From an uncultured Clostridia bacterium (GTDB taxonomy: Bacteria > Bacillota > Clostridia > Christensenellales > Aristaeellaceae), in assembly GCA_946627565.1 (NCBI GenBank), contig CAMOVR010000003.1, forward strand, positions 1-64,000: a stretch of DNA of 64,000 nt, given 5' to 3'. Below, piece after piece: positions 25,901 through 34,461 of this stretch. A program made the translations under genes and the position numbers. Positions within the stretch are counted from its first letter, which is position 1; each line of letters opens with the position of its first letter. The notes below the pieces were generated by a model. It searched no databases, was not told the DNA's origin, and saw nothing but the letters and a program-made list of their open reading frames with translations.

Positions 25901-26707
25901 CGGTTCCTCCGGCCCGTCGTGTCTCACCGGTTCCCCGGGAACATAGCAATCCTTTGCATTCAGATTCTCTCTGAAATGAAAAATCTCAAGGCCGTCTGCT
26001 TTCAAGCATCCCCGGACCGTTTCCTTCCACAGCGGTGCAAAATACGTTCCCCGGAATACCACCTGCCGGCTTCCGTCCCGGAGCTGTTCCGTATCCATGT
26101 CCGATCCAAAGGTGCTGCGCTGCTTTACGGCCTCCTTCAGGTGATGGATGGCTGCCTTTGTGGTGGTAAATTCCTTCAGAACCTTCTCAAGATCCAGATA
26201 TACCGGCTCGGCCATCTTTTTCCCCGGGAAAGCCTCCAGAGCAGCTATCGGCGCCGTCCCCATGGCTTTATCCGCCTCTGCAATCTGCTGCCGCTTTAGA
26301 TCCAGTTCGATGTCCTTCATGCGGTATTTGTAATCCCACTCGTTTTCCCAGACGATCCATGGACCGTGTTCCTTCTCCCACAGAAGAAAGGTGGCTGCCA
26401 GATGAACACAGCGGGGCTTTCCGCAGGTGCAGTCCATCCGGATATCTTTCCAGGAAGTATTCCTGAGATCCGGTTCGTCATAAATGGTAGTCTGAATCCG
26501 CTGCCGTTTTTCCGTAAATTCTGTTACACGCTGATACCAGTATATACTGTATCTGCCTGCTGATTTTCCCCTCATCAGGACCGGATTGTTTGCAGCTTCC
26601 TCAATGATTTTGGGATCAAACAGTTCCCGCCATTCACACACTGTGTAATGGCGGCCCGGAAACTTTTCCAGTGTCCTGTCGATCACTTTTTTTGTTGCAG
26701 CGTCCAT
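22910..26707 (-). CDS. SNF2-family helicase with SWIM zinc finger
   Basis: This 1265-residue Swi2/Snf2 ATPase is a DNA translocase rather than a strand-separating helicase. An N-terminal SWIM finger (DCTCGKPRCVH near residue 100) is followed by a long bacterial SNF2-associated region. The ATPase core has Walker A DEMGLGKT near residue 827 and the DEAQ box in CVLDEAQYIKNA. The C-terminal helicase lobe has SLKAGGTGLNLTGAD and QATDRSHRIGQ. It probably remodels protein-DNA complexes such as stalled RNA polymerase; this is general family knowledge. The start is 35 bases after the GH53 stop, so it may be carried on that transcript. AAAGGA lies ahead of the ATG at a slightly long spacing. Confidence 0.95.
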   Translation of the reverse strand: MDAATKKVIDRTLEKFPGRHYTVCEWRELFDPKIIEEAANNPVLMRGKSAGRYSIYWYQRVTEFTEKRQRIQTTIYDEPDLRNTSWKDIRMDCTCGKPRCVHLAATFLLWEKEHGPWIVWENEWDYKYRMKDIELDLKRQQIAEADKAMGTAPIAALEAFPGKKMAEPVYLDLEKVLKEFTTTKAAIHHLKEAVKQRSTFGSDMDTEQLRDGSRQVVFRGTYFAPLWKETVRGCLKADGLEIFHFRENLNAKDCYVPGEPVRHDGPEEPLDAYELSEIQRLWDYVNSQAAPLVTDESAEKFFLGIKAQREKSIRPVEEEKRQAKKANVDLIPRIVVDDGYPTLSFKIGTVGSKSFILKDCRDLIQAVDGEKELKLGKNEALHFSSQAIRPEAEKLYDFIRRNRHDPIKGTYQVSLRGAVLDNFYDMAQGTSCAFQDKTNAVKAEELKIGHRDIHFKLKVEKVADARGMFLGVALQGYVPVLIKGNSYRYTLDAGSLSRISADEESVVNPFLQVADASGYFRLQIGRERLQEFYYRVLPGLVENPCVELEDTCAEEAAAYLPPEPVFTFYLDMDEKRITMRGTVRYGEAEYPLRPVAQINRGTGEYRDKEQESRVLREVQALLPYNAKKEEFEKELTDDFLFDFLTSGIPVLEYYGTVKATSAFHARRVIPQPHIQLGIAIDGGGLLNIGVTSKDLSTSDLLELYNSYKKKKRYYRIRSGDLIDLTHDTEMAEMEKFMEELDILPADVIREKVRMPLYRALYLDRMLENHEQLASTRDRMYRALIRNFKTVRDAEYEVPENMENVLRGYQVYGYKWLRTLQEAGFGGILADEMGLGKTVQMISVFQADREKEKEDHLPSLVVCPASLVYNWQEEVNRFAPELKCVPVAGTAENRKQILTEGQDTDVYVTSYDLLRRDVVLYENLKFRNCVLDEAQYIKNARAAVSKSVKLIHAEHRFALTGTPIENRLLELWSIFDFLMPGFLYGQKEFSDRFELPIAKQKDEEATARLRAMTGPFILRRRKTDVLTDLPPKLEEVRYARFSGRQQQLYDAQVVRMKKMLAGGELAGEEKIKMFAELTRIRQICCDPSLVVENYDGGSAKRDACMELIHSAMEGGHRMLLFSQFVSMLELLEEDLKAAGIPYYKIVGATPKEKRISLVRAFNEGDVPVFLISLKAGGTGLNLTGADVVIHYDPWWNLAAQNQATDRSHRIGQTKQVTVIRLIMKDTIEERILALQDAKKDLAEAILEGEKESLLSMSSEELLALLG

Positions 26708-26742
26708 GCTTTATCCATCCTTTGCCTCTGCATCTGTCATTC

Positions 26743-28644
26743 TTACCGGATTCTTGTCAGTGATGCTCCGTCAATCTTGCCCCAGGCACCGGCACCGGAG
26801 CATACCACATGGACGCCCACTGTCACCGTGTCCCCTTCCCCGGCCTGTGCCTGACACACCACTGTGTCCCAGCTGTTCCAGGAGGTGATGGACATTTCTT
26901 TCTGTTCCATGACTTCCCCGCCAACCGCGATCCAGGCATATGCGGTATATGTCCCGGCATCGCCGCCCATGATGGATACTTCAAAGGCATAGGTACCTGC
27001 CGTCAGGCCCGTTACATCCTGGGAAAGATCAAAGCCCACGCGGTCCGCCCCGGCAGAGTAGAAGTGGTAATGCTTTGTGCCGTCCAGGGAATCGGACTTC
27101 TTCTCTTCGATATAAAGCTGTTCGGTGCCCCCGAAGTTGTCCGCCTTCCACTCTCCCCTGTCTTCACCTTCAAAGTCCCCGTTTGACAGGTAATTCGTAT
27201 TCTGTACCTTCACCACCAGCTTTGCCGGCATGCCCTCCGCGGTACCGGCATACACATAGGTCCCGACTGCACCGCTGACGTCCTTCGCCGCCTCCCAGGA
27301 AACCGGCAGCGCCTTCCGGCTGCCATCGTTGAGCACCGCATCCACGGAAGACGGCAGCACCACGGTATCATTGACATCAAAGCTTACATATGTGTCCGCT
27401 ATGGCATCCGGCTTAAGGGGCACTTCCTGTCCGCTGCGCAGCAGGGAAAAGGTCTTCAGGGAAGGAAGCGCCCTGCCGTCAAAATCAAAGAGGGCCTGGT
27501 TCTCACAGGCGCAGCCGCCATAGTATTTCCCCGCGTCATCCGGGTCGTAGCCGGCCGCATAACTGGATGCCCAGCCGGAGCCGTATTTTTCCCACAGCGC
27601 ACTGTTTTTCTCATAGCTTTCCCTGCCCACAGGAACCCAGGCGCCTTCCCACCAGCACACCCCGATCCCGCCGATGCTGTTTACCGCGTCCACCACATCC
27701 CGCAGTTCGTTGGACTGACCCTGGACGGTGACAGGCCAGTATGTCTCATAGCCGCCGCCATCCGAAATGGTGTTCCCGGAAAAGTCGCCGTCCTCCAGGG
27801 TATAGGCATAGCTGGTCTCCAGGACCATCACCTTTTTCCCGTACTGGTTCTGTATCTCCTGAAGGACGCTCTTCAGGTTTTCCAGTGTTCCGTGCCAGTA
27901 GGGATAGTAACTGGTTCCGAACACATCATAATCCAGCTCATAATAGGCCAGCTTGGAGGCATAGTTCAGGTAGTTTTCCGCAGACTCGGGATTGGCAAAA
28001 TGCACAGCCGTCAGGGCTGAGGGGTACACTTCCCTTACGGCCCGGATCCCCGCCTTCATCAGGTGGTGCACAATGTTCATCCAGGTTTTTTCCCCGCAGA
28101 GGCGGCCGTTGGTCTCATTGCCGATCTGCACCATGGCCACATCAATGCCGTTTTCCTTCATGTTCTCAAGAACATCCAGGGTATAGCCGTACAGGGCTTC
28201 CGCCTTTTCCTTGACGCTCATGCCCTTCCAGGCCCTGGGCACCATCTGTTTGGAAGGATCCGCCCAGAAGTCCGAGTAGTGAAAATCCACCAGCAGGGGG
28301 AGGCCTGCGGCGGCGGCCCTTTTTCCGATCCGGACTGCCGCATCCATATCATTGTTGCCGCCGCCAAAGCCCCTGCCTTCCTCATCAAAAGGATTGTTCC
28401 ATACCCTGACGCGGATCAGGTTGACCCCGCTGTCCCGCAGGATCTCAAACAGGTCCCGTACCTGGCCCTCCGCATCCCGGTACACAACACCGGACGCTTC
28501 TTCTGCAAGGACCGAGGATACATCCATGCCCAGCCAGAAGTCCTCCGGCAGGTCCTCCACTTTTCTGACATACAGATCCTCCGCCAGGGCAGAGGAAACA
28601 CACAGCAGCAGGGCCAGCAAAAGAATCCATCCGGTTTTTCTCAT
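26743..28644 (-). CDS. Secreted GH53 arabinogalactan endo-beta-1,4-galactanase
   Basis: This 633-residue exoenzyme cuts beta-1,4-galactan side chains of rhamnogalacturonan I. A signal peptide (cleavage near ALA/ED) leads into a GH53 TIM barrel with FWLGMDVSS, the acid/base Glu in QIGNETNG near residue 176, and the nucleophile in VLETSYAY near residue 275. A bacterial Ig-like domain follows (about residues 410-480). A C-terminal jelly-roll module of about 150 residues resembles the galactan-binding CBM61 seen on other GH53 enzymes (from memory). No sorting motif is visible. It complements the cytoplasmic pectin locus 12 kb away by supplying galacto-oligosaccharides. It follows the transglutaminase-like gene by 26 bases. 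Confidence 0.93.
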   Translation of the reverse strand: MRKTGWILLLALLLCVSSALAEDLYVRKVEDLPEDFWLGMDVSSVLAEEASGVVYRDAEGQVRDLFEILRDSGVNLIRVRVWNNPFDEEGRGFGGGNNDMDAAVRIGKRAAAAGLPLLVDFHYSDFWADPSKQMVPRAWKGMSVKEKAEALYGYTLDVLENMKENGIDVAMVQIGNETNGRLCGEKTWMNIVHHLMKAGIRAVREVYPSALTAVHFANPESAENYLNYASKLAYYELDYDVFGTSYYPYWHGTLENLKSVLQEIQNQYGKKVMVLETSYAYTLEDGDFSGNTISDGGGYETYWPVTVQGQSNELRDVVDAVNSIGGIGVCWWEGAWVPVGRESYEKNSALWEKYGSGWASSYAAGYDPDDAGKYYGGCACENQALFDFDGRALPSLKTFSLLRSGQEVPLKPDAIADTYVSFDVNDTVVLPSSVDAVLNDGSRKALPVSWEAAKDVSGAVGTYVYAGTAEGMPAKLVVKVQNTNYLSNGDFEGEDRGEWKADNFGGTEQLYIEEKKSDSLDGTKHYHFYSAGADRVGFDLSQDVTGLTAGTYAFEVSIMGGDAGTYTAYAWIAVGGEVMEQKEMSITSWNSWDTVVCQAQAGEGDTVTVGVHVVCSGAGAWGKIDGASLTRIR

Positions 28645-28670
28645 ACGTTTCTCTCCATTTCTCTCTCGTT

Positions 28671-30545
28671 TTACTCCCCGTCAGGGAAAAGTCCCTGCCA
28701 GGTGGTACTGGTGAAGACCTTAAGGCCGGTACCCGAAGCGGTGCCGATCTGCCATGCCCGGTCACTGCCCGCAAAGGGGCTGCCCTCCAGACGGGGCGTC
28801 TTGTTGCCTTCAAAAACAACAAACTCCAGGTTCTTCATGTTTCCAAAGGCTCCGTCCCCTATGCTTCTGACACCTGCAGGGATAAAGACCGCATCGGCAG
28901 CGGATCCGATGAAAGCCTGCTGGCCGATCTCCGCCGTGTCCTCCGGCAGTCTCAGCACCGTAAGGCCCCTGTCTGCCTTTTCAAGTGCTACTGTCTTGTA
29001 CCCCTTTGCCGCAAGCCACCCGTGAAGTGCCGTACTCTCACCGCAGAAAACCACGGTTCCGGCCGGCACGGCATCTGCCGCCACCTCCGGGTCTCCCCGG
29101 ATAATCAGCATGGCCAGATGCCCGCAGTCCGCAAAGGCTTTGCTGCCGATTGTTTTCACGCTGTCCGGGACCGTAACACGTATTATGCTGTTTTTTCCTT
29201 TAAAGGCATCTGCCCCCACGGACCTGACCGGGGCACCCTCCAGCTCAGAGGGGATCACCACGTCCGTCCCCGTTCCGCTGTAGCCCGTGATGGTGCGGCT
29301 TCCGTCTGCTGCCAGGCTGCTCCTAAAGGATGACTGAGGCGCAAATGCCGGGTCATACGCCGTCCCTGACAGGGTCAGCGCTGCTTTCCCGTATATGTCC
29401 GTGGTTTTTTCGTCATATGCATATCCCACATTTGCCCCGTTGCACCTGAACCAGTAGCCATCCTCCACACTGCCGGAGGAAAAGCCTTTGAGGAAGAGCA
29501 GCTCCCCTTCCCCCACGGTTCCCGCATCACAGTTGGTCACGTCCACCAGATAGTTCTTCCCGTCAGGCATGGCCACCGCATTCCACATATGGGGACCCGC
29601 TCCGGTTCCGCCTGACATATATCCGCTCACCAGACTGCTCTCCACATTCCCTGCAAAGGAAGTCAGATCGCACAGGTACTGGAACGCCTTGGCATAGCCT
29701 TCGCAGACCACCTTTGTGTCCGGATCACCGTCAAATACCCATACCAGCTGCCAGGGGTTTCCAAAGGGTGTGGTCAGATCATTCGCCACCTCCCCGTTAT
29801 AGGACGCCAGGGTGCAGATTTCCTGCAGATATCCCTGCAGTTTTTCATAGTCCGTGGAGCCTGCATATTTTTCCACAATGCTCTTTGCCTTCGCCGCCGC
29901 GGCCATCGGAGCTGCCGTCAGGCCCGCTTTTACCGTAAAGGGTGCATCCTCCCCGGCGCCCGTGTCCTGGTAGGCCTGTGCAACATAGAACTCAAAGGTA
30001 TATGTCTGGGACACCACCAGCGCATTCTGCACCCCGTTATAGCTTATGCCCCCGTTGTAGCTGTCATGGGAACCCTGGGTCTTGTCAAACCAGTACAGTT
30101 CGTAGGGGCAGTTCAGCAGAAGCAGGTCCATAATATGGCCTGTGTCATAGCTGACCTCCCTGGCCAGGGCTTCCCGGAGCTTTGTCCTGGCCTGTTCAGA
30201 TATTCTGCTTCCATCCAGCAGGCTTCCTTCAACGCCAAGATCTTCCGCTGTCCAGACCGTCTTTGCCCCGAAGTCTTCCAGCGTATAGGTCTTTCTCGCC
30301 AGCGTTGCCCTTCCTGCTGCCAGATCTTCAGCCAGTGTCTGAAACTGGGCATAGAGGAACTTTTCCGTATCACTCAGGCTGTCCAGTCCCGCCCTGCGGC
30401 TGACAGGTCCGCCTTCCCAGGCAAGCAACCTGCTGACATATCCGTCAAACAGGGCCTGGTTCTCCTGATCCGCCTGTGCGGATATGCCGGGTACGGCCAG
30501 TACAATCACTGCACAAATGAGCAGCCATTTCCAGTATTTCTGCAT
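28671..30545 (-). CDS. Secreted transglutaminase-like protein with BspA-type leucine-rich repeats
   Basis: This 624-residue protein has a signal peptide (cleavage near ISA/QA), a helical N-terminal region and a transglutaminase-like cysteine-protease fold. The triad is visible: Cys in VVCEGYAKAF (about 279), His in PHMWNAV (about 318) and Asp in YLVDVTN (about 333). The C-terminal 200 residues carry BspA-type leucine-rich repeats (VTVPDSVKTIGSKAFADC and similar), often used for surface binding. It may cleave or crosslink a cell-surface or matrix protein, but the substrate is unknown. It precedes the GH53 gene by 26 bases, so both are probably secreted together. AGGAGG lies 8 bases before the ATG. 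Confidence 0.85.
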   Translation of the reverse strand: MQKYWKWLLICAVIVLAVPGISAQADQENQALFDGYVSRLLAWEGGPVSRRAGLDSLSDTEKFLYAQFQTLAEDLAAGRATLARKTYTLEDFGAKTVWTAEDLGVEGSLLDGSRISEQARTKLREALAREVSYDTGHIMDLLLLNCPYELYWFDKTQGSHDSYNGGISYNGVQNALVVSQTYTFEFYVAQAYQDTGAGEDAPFTVKAGLTAAPMAAAAKAKSIVEKYAGSTDYEKLQGYLQEICTLASYNGEVANDLTTPFGNPWQLVWVFDGDPDTKVVCEGYAKAFQYLCDLTSFAGNVESSLVSGYMSGGTGAGPHMWNAVAMPDGKNYLVDVTNCDAGTVGEGELLFLKGFSSGSVEDGYWFRCNGANVGYAYDEKTTDIYGKAALTLSGTAYDPAFAPQSSFRSSLAADGSRTITGYSGTGTDVVIPSELEGAPVRSVGADAFKGKNSIIRVTVPDSVKTIGSKAFADCGHLAMLIIRGDPEVAADAVPAGTVVFCGESTALHGWLAAKGYKTVALEKADRGLTVLRLPEDTAEIGQQAFIGSAADAVFIPAGVRSIGDGAFGNMKNLEFVVFEGNKTPRLEGSPFAGSDRAWQIGTASGTGLKVFTSTTWQGLFPDGE

Positions 30546-30586
30546 AGCTTCATCCTCCTGTCCACATCTGTTTTCCCTATCATAAC

Positions 30587-30618
30587 AGAAAACCGGTGTT
30601 TTTCACACCGGTTTTCCT
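30587..30618 (-). terminator. Terminator of the liv operon
   Basis: AAAACCGGTGT and its complement flank a short T-rich loop just after livF. On the leftward strand the stem runs into TTTTCTGTT. The stem overlaps the upstream region of the transglutaminase-like gene. Confidence 0.8.
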
Positions 30619-30632
30619 GTATTTGCGTCAGT

Positions 30633-31358
30633 TTATGATCCCAGATATGCCTTGCGCACATTATCGTTATGCAGCAGGTCGTCCGCCTGCCCTTCCATGG
30701 TGATGGTGCCCGTCTCCAGCACGTATGCCCGGTCAGCTATGGACAGTGCCATCTGTGCATTCTGTTCCACCAGCAGAATGGTCACCCCTGCCCCGTGCAT
30801 TTCCTTGATGATTCCGAAAATCTGCTCCACCAGAATGGGGGCCAGGCCCATGGAGGGCTCGTCCAGCATCAGCAGTCTCGGCCGGGTCATAAGGGCTCTT
30901 GCCATGGCCAGCATCTGCTGCTCGCCGCCCGACAGGGTGCCCGCCACCTGCTTTTCCCTCTCCTTCAGGCGCGGAAAGCGTTCAAACATTTCCTCCATGG
31001 AGGACTGGATCTCGGATGCCTGGCGGATGAAGCCGCCCATCTCCAGATTCTCCCGCACCGTCATCTGCTGGAAAATCCTTCTGCCCTCAGGGCACAGGGC
31101 AATGCCCTGGGAAATCATTTTGTGGGACGGCAGGGAAGTCACATTCTTCCCGTCAAAACAGATGGTCCCCTGTTTGGGGCGCAGAAGTCCCGTAATGGTA
31201 TTGAGTGTTGTGGACTTGCCGGCTCCGTTGGCGCCGATGAGGGTCACGATCTCATCCGGGTACACCTGGAAGCTCACGCCCTTGATGGCGTGGATCGCGC
31301 CGTAATACACATGAATGCCGCTGACATCCAGCAATGGGGTACGCTTCTCCTCGCTCAC
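30633..31358 (-). CDS. livF: Branched-chain amino-acid ABC transporter ATPase LivF
   Basis: This 241-residue ATPase has Walker A GANGAGKST, signature LSGGEQQ, Walker B LLMLDEPSMGL and the H-loop region replaced by LLVEQNAQ, as is normal for LivF. It powers uptake with LivG. The GTG start at 31358 overlaps the livG stop by four bases (GTGA), indicating translational coupling. It is the last gene of livHMGF and is followed by a terminator. Confidence 0.95.
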   Translation of the reverse strand: MSEEKRTPLLDVSGIHVYYGAIHAIKGVSFQVYPDEIVTLIGANGAGKSTTLNTITGLLRPKQGTICFDGKNVTSLPSHKMISQGIALCPEGRRIFQQMTVRENLEMGGFIRQASEIQSSMEEMFERFPRLKEREKQVAGTLSGGEQQMLAMARALMTRPRLLMLDEPSMGLAPILVEQIFGIIKEMHGAGVTILLVEQNAQMALSIADRAYVLETGTITMEGQADDLLHNDNVRKAYLGS

Positions 31359-32215
31359 CTGGCTTCCTCCTTCCGCTTGCCCAGATAGGCCTCCACCACC
31401 ACCGGGTTGTTCTGAATTTCCTCCGCCGTACCCTTGGCAATGATCCGGCCGTAGTTCAGCACGCAGATGCCCTCGCAGATGCCCATGACCAGGTTCATGT
31501 CATGCTCAATGAGCATGATGGCGATCTGGAACTGGTCCCGGATCTTGATGATGTTGTCCATCAGCTCTTCCGTCTCATGGGGGTTCATGCCGGCAGCCGG
31601 CTCGTCCAGCAAAAGAAGGCTGGGATTGGTGGCCAGTGCCCGGACAATCTCAAGACGCCTCTGGGCGCCGTAGGGAAGGGATCCCGCGCGCACATCCGCC
31701 AGCTTCTGCATGTCAAAGATGGAGAGCAGCTCCAGGGCTTCCCGGTGGAGCCGGCGCTCCGCGCCCCAGTACCTGGGCAGGCGCAGAATGCCCTCCACCA
31801 TATTGTAGCGGATCTGGTTATGCAGCCCGATGGCCACATTGTCCTCCACGCTCATGTTTCCAAAAAGCCTTATATTCTGGAATGTCCTGGCAATTCCCAG
31901 CCGGGAGGCCTGGACAATGTTCATGCCGTGGGTATCCTTGCCGTTGATGAGCACGGTACCGGTGGTGGGCTCATACACCTTGGTAAGCAGATTGAAGACG
32001 GTGGTCTTGCCCGCACCGTTCGGGCCGATCAGGCCGGCGATCTCGGTGCGGCCGATAATCATATTGAAATCTTCCACGGCCTTCAGGCCGCCAAACTCAA
32101 TGCCCAGATGACTGGCCTCCAGCACAGGCTGGGAACCAAGGTCCCTCTCCGGTACGATGGCGTAGGAGGGGACCGGAACCATGATGGTATCCGAACGTCT
32201 CTTCTGTCCCGTCAT
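31355..32215 (-). CDS. livG: Branched-chain amino-acid ABC transporter ATPase LivG
   Basis: This 286-residue ATPase has Walker A GPNGAGKTT, the LivG-type ARTFQNIRLF segment, signature LPYGAQRRLEI (a known LivG variation of LSGGQ) and Walker B LLLLDEPAAGMNP. About 30 extra residues precede the usual start of LivG. The start ATG overlaps the livM stop (ATGA), so the shorter start is not required. It works with LivF on the cytoplasmic face of LivHM. Confidence 0.95.
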   Translation of the reverse strand: MTGQKRRSDTIMVPVPSYAIVPERDLGSQPVLEASHLGIEFGGLKAVEDFNMIIGRTEIAGLIGPNGAGKTTVFNLLTKVYEPTTGTVLINGKDTHGMNIVQASRLGIARTFQNIRLFGNMSVEDNVAIGLHNQIRYNMVEGILRLPRYWGAERRLHREALELLSIFDMQKLADVRAGSLPYGAQRRLEIVRALATNPSLLLLDEPAAGMNPHETEELMDNIIKIRDQFQIAIMLIEHDMNLVMGICEGICVLNYGRIIAKGTAEEIQNNPVVVEAYLGKRKEEAR

Positions 32216-33276
32216 GCCGCTTCCTCCTTCCCGCCTGTAAACAGCCTCTTCACGGGTGCCAGCATCCTGTCCGTCAGGGCACGGATGGCAGGATTGTTGG
32301 TAAAGATCATGACCAGAATCAGGACCACTGCATACACCAGCATGCGGTAATCCGCAAAGGCACGGAGCACTTCCGGCAGCACCGTCAGAAGCGTTGCTGA
32401 AATCACGGATCCCAGCACGTTGCCAAGGCCGCCCAGCACCACAAAGACCAGCACGTTGATGGACTGGTTGAAGGTGAACTGGCCCGGCACCACCGTGGAA
32501 CTGTTAAGCCCGTAGATGGCTCCGGCCATACCGGCCAGCACCGCCGCCGTCACAAAGGCCATCATCTTGTACTTTGTCACCGGCACGCCCATGGACTCCG
32601 CTGCGATCCTGTTGTCCCGAATGGCCTTGATGGCGCGTCCCGAGCGGGAATTGACCAGGTTCAGAACCACCACCAGGGTAATCATCACCAGGATGAAACC
32701 GGCCGTAAACGTGGAAATCTTGCCCACCTTCACAGCGCCGCTGGCGCCGTCCACCAGCATTCTGGTTCCCTCCGGGGCATTCTTGTTGAGGAAACTGAAA
32801 ATCAGGTCGCTGCCGTTGACACCGATATAGGTGACGTTCACGATGTTCCGGATGATCTCGCCGAAGGCCAGCGTCACAATGGCCAGGTAGTCACCCCTCA
32901 GGCGCAGCACCGGCACGCCGATGATCACACCGGCAATCCCTGCTGTGATGCCGCCTGCCGTCACAGAGATGAACAGCCGGAGACCCTCATTCTCCATGCC
33001 CAGGGCATGCAGCAGGTAGCCGCTCACCACGGCCCCCGTAAAGGCGCCCACGCTCATGAACCCCGCATGTCCCAGGGAAAGCTCCCCGGAAATGCCGATG
33101 ACCAGGTTCAGGGAGACGGCCATGACAATCCAGCAGCAGATGGGGATCAGCTGACCCTTCAGGGCCCTGGTGATGCTGCCGTTTGCGATCATGGTCTGCA
33201 TGATGATATAGGCGCCGATGACCACAGCAAAGGTGACAATGTTGTATATCAGGCGTTTCCGTTTCGCTTTTGTCAC
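32212..33276 (-). CDS. livM: Branched-chain amino-acid ABC permease LivM
   Basis: This permease of about 354 residues has around ten hydrophobic segments. It carries LivM hallmarks such as SGELSLGHAGFMSVGA and the loop GRAIKAIRDNRIAAESMGV, which contacts the ATPase. The track starts 24 codons earlier, inside livH, with a cysteine- and tryptophan-rich stretch that looks spurious. GTG at 33276 follows GAGGTG and gives the basic start VTKAKRKR before the first span. It is tightly packed between livH and livG. Confidence 0.93.
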   Translation of the reverse strand: MTKAKRKRLIYNIVTFAVVIGAYIIMQTMIANGSITRALKGQLIPICCWIVMAVSLNLVIGISGELSLGHAGFMSVGAFTGAVVSGYLLHALGMENEGLRLFISVTAGGITAGIAGVIIGVPVLRLRGDYLAIVTLAFGEIIRNIVNVTYIGVNGSDLIFSFLNKNAPEGTRMLVDGASGAVKVGKISTFTAGFILVMITLVVVLNLVNSRSGRAIKAIRDNRIAAESMGVPVTKYKMMAFVTAAVLAGMAGAIYGLNSSTVVPGQFTFNQSINVLVFVVLGGLGNVLGSVISATLLTVLPEVLRAFADYRMLVYAVVLILVMIFTNNPAIRALTDRMLAPVKRLFTGGKEEAA

Positions 33277-33286
33277 AATGCCCACC

Positions 33287-34171
33287 TCACACTTTCTCCC
33301 GCACGGGTTTGCCCAGCAGGCCGCTGGGCCTGACCAGAAGCACCACAATCAGAACAGCAAAGACAATGGCATCCCCAAGCTCGGTGGAGATATACGCCTT
33401 GCCGAAAATTTCAATAATCCCCAGGAGCAGTCCTCCCAGCATGGCCCCGGGAATGGACCCGATGCCTCCGAAGACTGCCGCCGTAAATGCCTTGATGCCC
33501 GGCATGGAACCGGTGGTGGGCTGCAGGGTCGGATAGGAGGAGCACAGCAGGATGCCCGCCACCGCCGCCAGGGCTGAGCCGATGGCAAAGGTGATGGAAA
33601 TCGTGCGGTTCACATTGATACCCATGAGGCTGGCGGCACCCCGGTCCTCGGAAACACAGCGCATGGCCTTGCCTGTCTTGGCCCGGCTGGTGAACAGCGT
33701 CAGCCCCACCATGATCACCACATTGGCAAGAATGGTCACAAGGGTTGCGCCGGTAATCTTCAGCTGGCCCCCGAACAGGGAGAGGGTGGGGATGCTGATC
33801 ATGGTTCCGGGGAAACTCTTGGGATTGGCGCCCCAGATCATCAGGGCCAGGTTCTGTAGAAGGTAGCTCATGCCGATGGCGGTAATCAGCACCGCCAGAC
33901 TCGCCGCCTGCCTCAGGGGTCTGTAGGCAAGCCCCTCAATGACCACGCCCATGACCGTACAGGCCGCCATGGCCACAATCAATGCCATAACCGGCGGCAG
34001 ATTCAGATACTGCAGTGTGCAGAAAGCGATATAGGCACCCATCATGATGACGTCGCCATGGGCAAAGTTCAGCATCTTGGCGATGCCGTAAACCATGGTG
34101 TACCCCAGCGCTATGATGGCGTAGATACTCCCAAGGCTGATGCCGGTGATCAGTTTGTCCAGAAAGATCAT
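33287..34171 (-). CDS. livH: Branched-chain amino-acid ABC permease LivH
   Basis: This 294-residue permease has about eight membrane segments and the characteristic N-terminus GISLGSIYAIIALGYTMVYG. It also has MLNFAHGDVIMMGAY and the ATPase-contact loop GKAMRCVSEDRGAASLMGI. It pairs with LivM to form the channel. GGGGG precedes the ATG. A 290-base gap separates it from livJ, with a possible promoter and repeats, so livHMGF may be partly independent of livJ. Confidence 0.95.
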   Translation of the reverse strand: MIFLDKLITGISLGSIYAIIALGYTMVYGIAKMLNFAHGDVIMMGAYIAFCTLQYLNLPPVMALIVAMAACTVMGVVIEGLAYRPLRQAASLAVLITAIGMSYLLQNLALMIWGANPKSFPGTMISIPTLSLFGGQLKITGATLVTILANVVIMVGLTLFTSRAKTGKAMRCVSEDRGAASLMGINVNRTISITFAIGSALAAVAGILLCSSYPTLQPTTGSMPGIKAFTAAVFGGIGSIPGAMLGGLLLGIIEIFGKAYISTELGDAIVFAVLIVVLLVRPSGLLGKPVREKV

Positions 34172-34325
34172 GCGCAGTCCCCCCAGATGAAATAAGGAAC
34201 CAGAAAAGGAAAAAGATAAGGAGAATAAGGAAAAAGGAATCCGCCGGATGCGGACCGGAGGCAGGAGGTTTTCTTCAGGTACCCCCGTTTATCCCCCTGC
34301 TGCCCCGGATAAGGATACAGCCGGA

Positions 34326-34369
34326 AAAATGCATATAAGGAAAGTGCTGTAAAATGCATATTCGGAAAG
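34326..34369. repeat. Two 19-bp direct repeats in the livJ-livH gap
   Basis: AAAATGCATATAAGGAAAG (34326-34344) and AAAATGCATATTCGGAAAG (34351-34369) match at 17 of 19 bases, 25 bases apart. They lie just downstream of a predicted leftward promoter, a place suited to a regulator. Confidence 0.6.
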
Positions 34370-34370
34370 C

Positions 34371-34400
34371 ATCATATCATATTTGTCCAACTGTAAGCAA
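34371..34400 (-). promoter_or_regulatory. Candidate internal promoter for livHMGF
   Basis: Minus-strand TTGCTT (34395-34400) and TATGAT (34371-34376) are spaced by 18 bases. The match is moderate. Confidence 0.4.
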
Positions 34401-34413
34401 GGCGGTAAAGGGC

Positions 34414-34443
34414 AAGCCGGCCCCGGGAACCCGGAGCCGGCTT
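34414..34443 (-). terminator. Stem-loop after livJ
   Basis: Thirteen-base arms with one mismatch (AAGCCGGCCCCGG) follow the livJ stop by 19 bases. No clear T-run follows on the leftward strand. This resembles the stem after the other binding-protein gene and may limit read-through into livH. Confidence 0.65.
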
Positions 34444-34461
34444 AAGCACGCATGTTATTAC

